Source of the DNA: Candidatus Nitrosotenuis cloacae
Lineage (GTDB): Archaea; Thermoproteota; Nitrososphaeria; Nitrososphaerales; Nitrosopumilaceae
Assembly (NCBI RefSeq): GCF_000955905.1
Contig: NZ_CP011097.1
Location: 186,001 to 250,000 of the forward strand
Length of the DNA stretch: 64,000 bases
Reading direction: 5' to 3'
Made by a program: the position numbers and the translations under genes. The notes beneath the pieces were generated by a model that ran no database searches, was not told the origin of the DNA, and saw nothing but the letters and a program-made list of their open reading frames with translations. This document shows, piece after piece, positions 8,006 through 15,059 of this stretch. Within the stretch, counting starts at the first letter, position 1. The number at the start of each line of letters is the position of its first letter.

Positions 8006-8950
8006 ATGTCACACGAAGCACCAATCTACAGGACAAGCCCGGCAAGAACCGCAAAAATGATGGCAATCATGTGCGGCGTTTGTATTGCTGGCGGAATTTT
8101 GTTTTTCACATTCTGGGACTATTGGATATCAATGCCTCCAGGAAACCAAGTCGTGGCGGGAGGACACAAAGAAGGACCAGCAGTTGCAACCGGTAAGACA
8201 ATTCCAGTCACACTAAACTTTATTGAGTCATCTGACTTTAAACAATTATCATTTAATGCATTACCAGGAGAGGAAGGCCACAATCCTACGATTCAGGCAA
8301 GCGTAGGGGATAAAGTAGAGTTCGCAATAGCAAACAACGGCAAATCATTCCATGCGTTTGGCGTCACACCAGCAAAAGAAGGCTTTGGTGATGTACTTGC
8401 AGGAACTGAGGTAGCAAGCGCAAATAGCCCGCTAAAGCCTGGTCAAAGCGGATCATCTGCATTCATACCAACAAGTGAGGGCACTTTCTACTACATTTGT
8501 ACAGTTCCAGGACACAGAGAAATGGGCATGGTTGGAGAGATTATAGTTGGGCCAAAAGGTGCAGCACCAACTGCGGCAGCTCCAACTGGAATAAGCCACA
8601 CATTTGATCTAAACTTTGTAGAATCATCTGATTTTAAACAACTGGCGTTTAACGCATTGACTGGAGAAGAGGGACACAACCCAGAAATTAAGGTAAAGTC
8701 TGGTGATACCGTTACCATAAAGTCAGCAAACAACGGCATATCATTCCACTCCTTTGGTGTTGTATCAAACCCAGATGACGTTAGTAGCATAGTGTTTAAT
8801 TCTGCAATAGGTTCAATGAACAACCCAATCAAGCCAAAAGAAGCAAAAGAAGTAACATTTACTGCAGGTGCACCGGGATCATACAATTACATTTGTACAG
8901 TTCCAGGACACGCAGCGCTTGGAATGAAAGGCAGTTTCATAGTAGAATAA
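8006..8950 (+). CDS. Membrane-anchored protein with two cupredoxin domains
   Basis: The 314-residue protein has an N-terminal membrane helix (about 17-38) and two tandem plastocyanin-like domains that repeat one another. Each begins with a VESSDFKQL-like strand and GEEGHNP, has a copper histidine in SFHAFGV or SFHSFGV, and ends with YICTVPGH...GM, supplying the Cys-His-Met ligands. This is a type 1 copper electron carrier, probably a donor to the adjacent oxidase. It lies 9 bases after coxA. The two domains look like a recent internal duplication. Confidence 0.9.
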   Translation: MSHEAPIYRTSPARTAKMMAIMCGVCIAGGILFFTFWDYWISMPPGNQVVAGGHKEGPAVATGKTIPVTLNFIESSDFKQLSFNALPGEEGHNPTIQASVGDKVEFAIANNGKSFHAFGVTPAKEGFGDVLAGTEVASANSPLKPGQSGSSAFIPTSEGTFYYICTVPGHREMGMVGEIIVGPKGAAPTAAAPTGISHTFDLNFVESSDFKQLAFNALTGEEGHNPEIKVKSGDTVTIKSANNGISFHSFGVVSNPDDVSSIVFNSAIGSMNNPIKPKEAKEVTFTAGAPGSYNYICTVPGHAALGMKGSFIVE

Positions 8951-8952
8951 TT

Positions 8953-9396
8953 TTGCGACTACAATATCTTGCGCTAGCATCGCTCATTGTCTTGTATTCT
9001 CTGATGTTCATTGGTGGATATGTATCTGCATCAGGCCTTGGATTATCATGCCCTGACTGGCCTCTATGCCCAAACGGACTGCTCCCAGACAATGAATTTC
9101 TAATAGAGTGGACTCATCGATTCATTGCTGCAACCACTGGTATCCTAATAGTTGCAACGACCGTTGGAGTTTGGCTAAACAAAAACTCTCATGGAAAAAT
9201 CAAGGTTACCTCCACACTGGCATCAGTATTTGTTGTAACGCAAATTACACTTGGTGCGCTGGTGATTGAGGCAAAATTGCATGCTGTATTGGTTGCAATA
9301 CATCTTGGAATTGGAATTTTGCTCTTTGCAATGACTTTACTAACTGTGCTGTTTGCATTTAGGATGGCAAAAGCAGCAATAATTGCAAAAGCCTAG
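8953..9396 (+). CDS. ctaA: Half-size heme A synthase (COX15/CtaA family)
   Basis: From the TTG at 8953, two bases after the cupredoxin stop, the protein is 147 residues with four membrane helices. Family features are GYVSASGLGLSCPDWPLCPNG near the N-terminus with a cysteine pair, then EWTHRFIAA and a later AIHLGIG that supply heme-ligand histidines. Bacterial CtaA has eight helices from a fused repeat. Archaeal half-size forms are known and probably work as dimers. It oxidises heme O to heme A for the neighbouring oxidase. An upstream GTG/ATG extension would overlap the previous gene and adds no membrane sequence. Confidence 0.87.
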   Translation: MRLQYLALASLIVLYSLMFIGGYVSASGLGLSCPDWPLCPNGLLPDNEFLIEWTHRFIAATTGILIVATTVGVWLNKNSHGKIKVTSTLASVFVVTQITLGALVIEAKLHAVLVAIHLGIGILLFAMTLLTVLFAFRMAKAAIIAKA

Positions 9397-9896
9397 TGTC
9401 TCTTGATTCGCTTTGGCAAATAGATGTAGCCAAATATCACGGCAGCGCCAATAGCACCTGACATTATCACATAAAAGAAGATGTAGCCAAATGGGCTCTG
9501 CGTACTCATGTTGAATGTGTGAGTGATTGCTTTGTTGTTTTCACCATAGATATCTACTCGAAATACGTGATTTCCTGGCTTGTCAAAGGCATAATCAAAG
9601 TCCCAATACCCGCCATCAATTGACTGTGGTGGAATACCATCAACTTGAATATCATCATAAAAGATCCTAACTCCAACTACAAACTGTTTTACGTCATTCA
9701 GATCGCGATCTGTTACATGCATACGAATCTTTGCCTTTTGGCCTGCCTGAGGAAACTCTGGGTCTGTTGCTACTTGGACTCGGTTATTACCTATTGTGGA
9801 CTCTGCAGAATTAAACAATGCATGGCCACTTGCCTGATGAATAATTGGGAAAATAAGCAATGCAAATAATGCAAAAAATGCGATCTTTTGATGCAC
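9393..9896 (-). CDS. Secreted membrane-anchored protein of unknown function
   Basis: I prefer the GTG at 9894-9896, which places a TATA-like ATTATATTG 25 bases upstream and gives 167 residues. An N-terminal signal sequence (KIAFFALFALLIFPII) is followed by an Ig-like or CopC-like beta domain with VTDRDLNDVKQFVVGVRI, and a C-terminal membrane helix (YIFFYVIMSGAIGAAVIFGYIYL) ending in basic residues. It is convergent with ctaA, with a 4-base overlap. A role in the oxidase or copper system is only suggested by position. An upstream ATG at 9929 would overlap the divergent promoter. Confidence 0.7.
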   Translation of the reverse strand: MHQKIAFFALFALLIFPIIHQASGHALFNSAESTIGNNRVQVATDPEFPQAGQKAKIRMHVTDRDLNDVKQFVVGVRIFYDDIQVDGIPPQSIDGGYWDFDYAFDKPGNHVFRVDIYGENNKAITHTFNMSTQSPFGYIFFYVIMSGAIGAAVIFGYIYLPKRIKRH

Positions 9897-9914
9897 TACA
9901 TTCAGATCGCTCCG

Positions 9915-9966
9915 GTCAATATAATGCAAAGTGGTTTTGTTCGAAAAATGACAAAAGCTTTAAATG
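9915..9966. promoter_or_regulatory. Divergent promoter pair
   Basis: CAATATAATG near 9917-9926 fits the TATA box of the minus-strand gene starting at 9896. AGCTTTAAATG near 9956-9966 fits the TATA box of the plus-strand gene starting at 9990. Both spacings are 25-30 bases, as expected for leaderless messages. Confidence 0.45.
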
Positions 9967-9989
9967 CAGACTTTGAAAAAGGCCCAACG

Positions 9990-10592
9990 TTGACTACAGT
10001 AAGAAAATCAATCGATATCAAAGCTCCAGTTGACACCGTTTTTACATACTTTGCAAGACCAGAGCATGTCTCTGACCAAATGTCGGACAAAGGTGTAGGG
10101 ATGACAGTCATTCCAATGGATATCAAAGACGGTATGGGTGTTGGAACAACATTTCGAATTGTCGGTGACTTTGGCGGAAAAAGGTTGGAATGGGACTGTG
10201 AGACAACAGAATTTGTCAAAGAAAGCAAAATCTCTGCAAAGATGACTGTAGGACCATTCAAGAAATGGGACATTACAACTGAATTTACACCAAAGACAGA
10301 GCGACTGACCACTGTTACAATGACGGTAAACTATGAGATGCCATTTGGCCCACTAGGTGGAATTCTAAACAAAGTCAAGTTTGCAAAGACTGCTGAAAAA
10401 GGAATGGAGAGCGCTCTATTCAAGGTTAGAGGACTGCTCGAAGGAAACGGCTCCATACCAGTATACATCACACTTGATGCGTACCAAAAACTACTAGCCG
10501 AGAAGAAAAAGATGAACAACATCCCAGTCTCAACGGTTTTGACTGCAATTCTGGACAAATACAACGAAATCGAAGCAAAAGCTTCAAACTAA
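9990..10592 (+). CDS. SRPBCC (polyketide cyclase/START-like) domain protein
   Basis: The 200-residue protein starts directly with a SRPBCC strand (TVRKSIDIKAPVDTVFTYFA). Further strands include TTFRIVGDFGGKRLEWDCE and a C-terminal helix with FAKTAEKGMESALFKVRGLLE. Members bind hydrophobic ligands such as lipids or hemes. A short C-terminal extension (SIPVYITLDAYQKLLAEKK) is helical. The start is TTG at 9990 with TATA about 29 bases upstream; an in-frame ATG at 9948 is possible. The ligand is not deducible. Confidence 0.75.
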   Translation: MTTVRKSIDIKAPVDTVFTYFARPEHVSDQMSDKGVGMTVIPMDIKDGMGVGTTFRIVGDFGGKRLEWDCETTEFVKESKISAKMTVGPFKKWDITTEFTPKTERLTTVTMTVNYEMPFGPLGGILNKVKFAKTAEKGMESALFKVRGLLEGNGSIPVYITLDAYQKLLAEKKKMNNIPVSTVLTAILDKYNEIEAKASN

Positions 10593-10633
10593 ATTTTTCA
10601 TCTCAATTAAATAACGGTATACTTGTTTTTCCC

Positions 10634-12082
10634 TCAGTGGGTCTGTGGCTCAGCCAGGTAGAGCGACGGACTCTTAAAATTACTTGGAGAAATCCGTATG
10701 TCGTGGGTCCGAATCCCACCAGACCCGCTAATTATGTTAGTCCGAGTTCTTTTTTCGCATGACTCGCTCATTACGGGAGTCCGAGAACCACTAGACCCGC
10801 TCTTACGTAATGTCCGGGCACATTTTGACGACGACCTTTCCATTTGGCAAAGTTCCGATGTATTGCCATCCTTCGTTGATGAGCTTCTCTGCATCATCTG
10901 CTGTGACGACTCGCTGCTTGTATTGCCGTTCCTAAGGAACTCTAGCACTTTAGCGATTTCGTCATGGCTCATCGATTCTATTTTCGCTCTTGCTTCTTCC
11001 TTTTCTTTTTCAAGCGGGTCTTCTCCCGTCTTTTCAAGATCGAGAAACTCTTCGCTTCTCTTGAAGGCATCACGCATTTCTTCCATCAACGTCTTTGGAA
11101 GTATTCCCTTGTTGGTTGTGTATTTTGCTTCTATGGAACCTTTGTGTCCCATGAAGAAAACACGGAAGTCATGCGCAATCTTCCCTCTTGATTCTGCTAT
11201 CAGCAGTTCCGTGTCGAAGAACGCCCTTAGCACATAGGGCCTCCACTTGAATCGTGGCCTCATTGCTTCTCTGACATCTCTTGACAGTATCGGAGTTATG
11301 ACGAACTTCTTTCCCTCGTTTTTTCCTCGTCTTCTGCTGAGAAAACTTGGTGCTATGATTGGCGATTCCGGTGCAAGTGCTTCTCCATGAAGTATTCTTT
11401 CGTTCAGATATGCAAGGAGTCTCTTTGCCCCCAGATCTGTCAGGAAAGTGAAGTATTCGTGTCCTGCTTTCGACAACGTTTTCCTTACAATGATTCTTGG
11501 CGGGCTTCTTGTGAAAGTCGCCAATCCCTGAACTATTGCAAGGTCTGGGAGGTCTTTTATCATAAGACCGTCTGTAGCGTCGTAATTTCCTAACACTTCC
11601 GGTCTTAACCCCGCTTTCCCAATGAGAGCCATTATCGCTCCCTGCCTAAGGTCTGCTCGGTTGAACAGTTCCGTCAGTTCGTTTCCTTCCGGCACTCTTT
11701 CGTTTTCTAACGTCGGCGTTGCTTCGACATTTGCGATTTTGATTTTTCTCTTGATTTCGATGTCGAAGTGGTGTAGCCACGATTTGACCGCCACTATTAT
11801 CGCTCTGATGTACTGCGGTGCTTTTCCCTGCTCTTCCATCATGGTGATGTGGTCTTGTATCAAATCAGTGACTGCTCTCGGGTCTTTCATCCCGAGTTCT
11901 ATCAATTGCATTGGCGTCAGTTCGTGGTCTTCACAGAACTTGCTCAGTTTCCTGATGTTGACTTCTGCCGTGTTTGGACTGCCTCTTGCTATGTTGTCGT
12001 GCCATCTTTTGATGTCAGGATTTGAAAGGAGCTTTTGCTTCTTGGATTCTGGTCGTCTTTTCGTCTGTAGTGCAGCATCCAT
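10634..12082 (-). CDS. Tyrosine recombinase/integrase of the tRNA-Lys element
   Basis: The 482-residue ORF has a SAM-like DNA-binding N-terminus (about 20-110). Its catalytic domain has R160 in KAGLRPE, the R281/R286 pair in WRPYVLR, H313 in FFMGHKG and the nucleophile Y321 in AKYTTNK. This pattern is typical of integrases of thaumarchaeal and other archaeal elements. The real domain ends near residue 385. The remaining tail, rich in SGSSGSRTP and SGSGGIRTHD, is the antisense of the attachment site and of the tRNA itself. In the excised circle the same frame would run into the sequence at 44544-44387, giving a different tail. It is divergent from a small winged-helix gene. Confidence 0.93.
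   Translation of the reverse strand: MDAALQTKRRPESKKQKLLSNPDIKRWHDNIARGSPNTAEVNIRKLSKFCEDHELTPMQLIELGMKDPRAVTDLIQDHITMMEEQGKAPQYIRAIIVAVKSWLHHFDIEIKRKIKIANVEATPTLENERVPEGNELTELFNRADLRQGAIMALIGKAGLRPEVLGNYDATDGLMIKDLPDLAIVQGLATFTRSPPRIIVRKTLSKAGHEYFTFLTDLGAKRLLAYLNERILHGEALAPESPIIAPSFLSRRRGKNEGKKFVITPILSRDVREAMRPRFKWRPYVLRAFFDTELLIAESRGKIAHDFRVFFMGHKGSIEAKYTTNKGILPKTLMEEMRDAFKRSEEFLDLEKTGEDPLEKEKEEARAKIESMSHDEIAKVLEFLRNGNTSSESSQQMMQRSSSTKDGNTSELCQMERSSSKCARTLRKSGSSGSRTPVMSESCEKRTRTNIISGSGGIRTHDIRISPSNFKSPSLYLAEPQTH
10639..10727 (+). tRNA. tRNA-Lys (anticodon CTT) with a 15-nt intron
   Basis: The cloverleaf is complete: acceptor GGGTCTG/CAGACCC with discriminator G, D stem GCTC/GAGC, anticodon stem ACGGA/TCCGT, and T stem GTGGG/CCCAC with loop TCCGAAT. 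The anticodon CTT is at 10673-10675. An intron at 10677-10691, at the canonical 37/38 position, fits a bulge-helix-bulge: a four-pair CTCT/GGAG helix flanked by three-base bulges TAA and AAA. Removing 15 bases leaves a seven-base loop. The 3' end serves as attachment site for the 34-kb element. Confidence 0.93.
10716..10731 (+). repeat. attL core: 3' end of tRNA-Lys
   Basis: CCACCAGACCCGCTAA is a 16-bp sequence covering the tRNA-Lys 3' end and four bases beyond. It is repeated exactly at 44529-44544. It marks the left boundary of the integrated element and lies inside the integrase open frame. Confidence 0.88.
10768..10811 (+). repeat. Second attachment-like copy within the integrase tail
   Basis: CATTACG, a GAGAACCACTAGACCCGCT core at 10783-10801, and an inverted CGTAATG at about 10805-10811 closely parallel the right boundary at 44509-44542, which has CATTACG followed by GAGAACCACCAGACCCGCT. 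The copy lies about 70 bases inside attL. It may be a duplicated or older attP. Confidence 0.7.
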
Positions 12083-12161
12083 CTAATCCCTCGTTTGTGT
12101 CCGTTTCCTTAGTCTGAGAATCTGTTGGACTGTTGACTCACAGACCGCATTTGTAGCTGGC

Positions 12162-12176
12162 TAACACTAGGTGTTA
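12162..12176. promoter_or_regulatory. Inverted-repeat operator between integrase and regulator
   Basis: TAACAC-TAG-GTGTTA is a perfect inverted repeat with a 3-bp centre in the 173-bp gap between the integrase and the divergent winged-helix gene. It is a plausible binding site for that small regulator. The rest of the gap holds a TATA-like TTTATACTTT near 12208-12217. Confidence 0.5.
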
Positions 12177-12255
12177 ACTGCTAAGATAGAATATGGCAGT
12201 GAAAGGATTTATACTTTAATGATTAGATATTAACGATCTGTGAAGTGGTTGGATC

Positions 12256-12462
12256 ATGCGAAGCATACGAGAGGAAGCAAAAAAGAAAATTTTTGAAGTC
12301 TTGAAGGAGGCGCACCCGGATGATCTTACGACGGCGGAAATATCAAAACGGTCGGGAATTTTCAGACTAACATTGGCAAAATATCTGAAAGAGCTTGCCG
12401 ATGAAAAGAAGCTCAGAACACGGAAAATAGGAAAGTATGTGCTTTATAGACGGACGAGATGA
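12256..12462 (+). CDS. Small winged-helix transcriptional regulator
   Basis: The 68-residue protein is almost entirely one winged helix-turn-helix: helix IREEAKKKIFEVLKEAH, then TTAEISKRSGIFRLTLAKYLKELADEKK as the HTH, then a KLRTRKIGKYVLYRR wing. It resembles MarR/ArsR-like single-domain regulators of archaeal elements. It lies divergent to the integrase across a gap with an inverted repeat, so control of integrase expression is a reasonable guess. Confidence 0.8.
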   Translation: MRSIREEAKKKIFEVLKEAHPDDLTTAEISKRSGIFRLTLAKYLKELADEKKLRTRKIGKYVLYRRTR

Positions 12463-12480
12463 TAAAAACGACAAAACAAC

Positions 12481-12939
12481 CTATTGCTGATTGTTTTGTG
12501 TGGTTCGTTCCTCGATCTTGAAGTCTACTGGGAGATCTGCATCTACTATCCTATAGTTTACCATTTTTTCTTGGATTAGTCTTCTGACTTTCTTTTCTCC
12601 TTTTGTCAGTGGAGAGCCTTTTGTTTTGATCTCGATGAAATCAAGACTGTTTTGATTTACTCCAATCAGATCCATCGACGCATTTCCTGAAGTTGTCGCG
12701 AGCAGCATGATTTCCTCGTATTCATTCAGCAGTGAGAAGGTTCCTAGGATCTGGTTTATTCCGCCCTTTATCTCGTTGATACCAAGTTGTCGTGATTGTT
12801 TTCCTCTTTCTTTGAGTTGTCCAATTGCATCTTTGTATTTTTGTTGCAGTTTTAGCACCGCTATTGCTAGCCCAACTATTACAGCAATGACAATGGCCCA
12901 TAATAGATACCAAGTCTCGGTTTGAATTTCGATTGCCAT
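12481..12939 (-). CDS. Membrane-anchored Holliday-junction-resolvase-like endonuclease domain protein
   Basis: The 152-residue protein has an N-terminal membrane helix (WYLLWAIVIAVIVGLAIAVL), a short coiled segment, then a domain with SMDLIGVNQNSLDFIEIKTKG. The aspartate followed by E-x-K fits the PD-(D/E)xK nuclease core of the Holliday-junction-resolvase-related family. A basic GEKKVRRLIQEKMV helix and VNYRIVDAD close the fold. It could process element DNA near the membrane. The nuclease assignment rests on the motif only. Confidence 0.72.
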   Translation of the reverse strand: MAIEIQTETWYLLWAIVIAVIVGLAIAVLKLQQKYKDAIGQLKERGKQSRQLGINEIKGGINQILGTFSLLNEYEEIMLLATTSGNASMDLIGVNQNSLDFIEIKTKGSPLTKGEKKVRRLIQEKMVNYRIVDADLPVDFKIEERTTQNNQQ

Positions 12940-12985
12940 AGGAGTTTATCACAGACTTTTATTATTTGAAGTTTAGAAACAGAAT

Positions 12986-13215
12986 ATGGTCAAATATACG
13001 TCAATGATTACAAATTACGATGTTAAGGGGGGCAACAAAATACGAACTCTGACATAACTTGTCCATTCTGTGGTTCTAAACAAAAGAAGCCCCTCAAGAC
13101 TTGGAAATATGGAACATCCGTCGATGTTTATCGATACAAATGTGTTTGTGGTAGACTATTCAATTCTTACAAAAGCCCAAAGAAGGTTTGGACAATTCCC
13201 AAATCAAAAAATTAG
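12986..13215 (+). pseudogene. Frameshifted small zinc-ribbon protein
   Basis: An ATG at 12986 opens MVKYTSMITNYDVKGG, then terminates. From the six-G run at 13026-13031 another frame continues as SDITCPFCGSKQKK with a second YKCVCGRLF pair and ends at the TAG at 13213-13215. The second part has two CxxC/CxC knuckles of a zinc ribbon but no start codon of its own. One extra G would restore a 76-residue protein. It may be a mutation, phase-variable tract, programmed shift or sequencing error. Confidence 0.62.
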
Positions 13216-13219
13216 TTTT

Positions 13220-13525
13220 CTAAACTTTCGTAGGTAACCCAGCGTCCTTCAATCGTTTCAAAATTTCTTGCCTAGAAGGAGGTTTCGATTCTTCAGTTCC
13301 CTTTGAAAGCGACTTTTCAATCTGACTGGCAGTTTTTCCGCAATTGGGACAATCTTTGATTACTTGATAGCGTTCATCTACCCACACACGAGTAGTCTTA
13401 TTCATTCCACTCCCACGAGCAATTTGAGTTTCAACACGGGCCGGAGTGTAACTTGCTTCTATCTGACCTTTGTCACAGAATGGACATTTTAGGATCTTGG
13501 GTTCTCGTTTTATTTCATACGACAT
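13220..13525 (-). CDS. Zinc-ribbon protein
   Basis: The 101-residue protein has one CPFCDKG knuckle near residue 14 and a second CPNCGKT knuckle near 59, forming a zinc ribbon. A basic beta segment (ARVETQIARGSGMNKTTRVWV) lies between them, and the C-terminal helix contains SRQEILKRLKDAGLP. Such proteins often bind nucleic acid. It precedes the type I restriction operon's distal end and is convergent with the frameshifted zinc-ribbon gene. The exact role is unknown. Confidence 0.7.
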   Translation of the reverse strand: MSYEIKREPKILKCPFCDKGQIEASYTPARVETQIARGSGMNKTTRVWVDERYQVIKDCPNCGKTASQIEKSLSKGTEESKPPSRQEILKRLKDAGLPTKV

Positions 13526-13547
13526 GTGAATAAAAGAAGTTTAAGTT

Positions 13548-15059
13548 TTAAATCCTTATTTTTCGCTTTGAAATTTTCTTAACTTCTACTTCTTTCGATT
13601 TTTTGATTCTCTCTAGAAGAACTGATGCTGATTCGTCGTTGGGATCCTGCGGAACTAATTCGCCTAGGAAAGCTTTTGCCAAAATTGCTTGGTCTATTTT
13701 GTCAGCCCGTTTCTTTGCCTCTTCGACTGATTTTTCGATTTGATCTGCAAAGGAGTACAGTTCTGCAATTTTACTTGATATTCGCTGTTGTTCATCAATT
13801 GGTGGTAATGGAAATGGTAGCTCTGATAATTGTTTTTTAGTTACTCCTGCAATTGTTGTACCCCTATGAGTATGCTTGAAAATTTGTACTGTTTTTGATA
13901 AATAATAAAGTGCATAATTAGGATCGATAAGAGAATTATTGCCAACAAGCGCTTGGGAATCTTGACTAAAACAAATAGGTGTTTTAGTGAACGCAATTTT
14001 TCCTAACCCTACCCTCGTCACTACAATTATGCTTCCAGATGGAACCAAATTTGTTGCAGAATTTTTAATGGCTTCATGGGTAATTTTTCGTCTGGGTCGG
14101 ATATCATACAAACCATAAATGTCTGCACTTGAAATCCACGGAATGTTTCCTTCCCAATATTTTTCAACCTTTGTCGATGGTGTGCCTCCACCGATTATAT
14201 CATAAAGTTCACCAACACTAGTCCAAACCCAATCTTTCGGCAAGTCTGGCAGTTCATCGGTTTCGATTGATTGTGGTTCTTCATACTTGAATTTCTTAGG
14301 ATCTTTCCCTTTCGCCTTTAATTCTTCCTCCCATTTTCTTCGTCTTTCCTGTTTTATTTTTTCAAGTAATTTTTCTGCTGGTTCATCGTTAGGATCTTGT
14401 GATACAAGTTCCCCTCGGAAAGCAGAAGCCAAAATAGACTGCCGCAATTTTTTCACTATTGTGGGAATTTTATCGAGGACTTCACGTGCAGATTTGCTTT
14501 CTTTGAAAAGTTCTTCAATTTTTGAGATGATGCGCTTTTGTTCTTTTGTTGGTGCTAATGGAATTTCAGCATTTTCTATAACATCCTTTGAGACCCTCAA
14601 TTGACCAACTGTGCTCGTCATAAAGCCGGCAGCAAAGTTTCTGAACTTCTCTTGTCTAACGTAATGATATATGTAGTCAGGAAGAATTCCATCTTTTGCT
14701 CGTATAACGTGAAATTCGGTAGAACCAAATCCAAAACCATTTTTAAGATTACGTGCGATCGCAATTTTTCCATTTTCCATACATGGTGTTATTCTAGCGA
14801 AAATAACGTCATTTTCAAGAAATTTAGTATGTCCTTTTCTCGCTTCCTCAAAACTCATAACTTCAGGCGTCATAATACTTCCACTAACATCATCAACTGC
14901 TGCCATTGGAACAAAAGTAACAGGTAAGTTAGATTTAACATTAGAATAATCGTTTTTGGGGTTAACGAACGTTATTTCATCAATCTTAGACCACGCCCAA
15001 TTAGATGGTAATGTGTTTATTGTATTCATTTCATCACATTTTGTTATTCCCGTTACCAA
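13548..15059 (-). CDS. hsdS: Type I restriction-modification specificity subunit
   Basis: The 503-residue HsdS has two target-recognition domains (about 10-165 and 275-435). Each is followed by a long helical conserved region with a closely repeated segment: KLRQSILASAFRGELVSQDP in the middle and AILAKAFLGELVPQDP at the end. The repeats reflect the pseudo-twofold design that reads a split DNA target. The gene starts inside the last 26 bases of hsdM, so the two are translationally coupled. The target sequence cannot be read from the protein. Confidence 0.93.
   Translation of the reverse strand: MVTGITKCDEMNTINTLPSNWAWSKIDEITFVNPKNDYSNVKSNLPVTFVPMAAVDDVSGSIMTPEVMSFEEARKGHTKFLENDVIFARITPCMENGKIAIARNLKNGFGFGSTEFHVIRAKDGILPDYIYHYVRQEKFRNFAAGFMTSTVGQLRVSKDVIENAEIPLAPTKEQKRIISKIEELFKESKSAREVLDKIPTIVKKLRQSILASAFRGELVSQDPNDEPAEKLLEKIKQERRRKWEEELKAKGKDPKKFKYEEPQSIETDELPDLPKDWVWTSVGELYDIIGGGTPSTKVEKYWEGNIPWISSADIYGLYDIRPRRKITHEAIKNSATNLVPSGSIIVVTRVGLGKIAFTKTPICFSQDSQALVGNNSLIDPNYALYYLSKTVQIFKHTHRGTTIAGVTKKQLSELPFPLPPIDEQQRISSKIAELYSFADQIEKSVEEAKKRADKIDQAILAKAFLGELVPQDPNDESASVLLERIKKSKEVEVKKISKRKIRI

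Noticed and set aside
10634-10800. SGSGGIRTHD-type protein segment at the integrase C-terminus as a real domain
   Set aside because: This is the familiar antisense translation of a tRNA T-arm and of its att copy, not an evolved domain of the integrase.
10698-11237. 179-residue plus-strand ORF over the integrase
   Set aside because: It is antisense to the well-supported integrase, has serine-rich low-complexity translation and crosses the attachment site.
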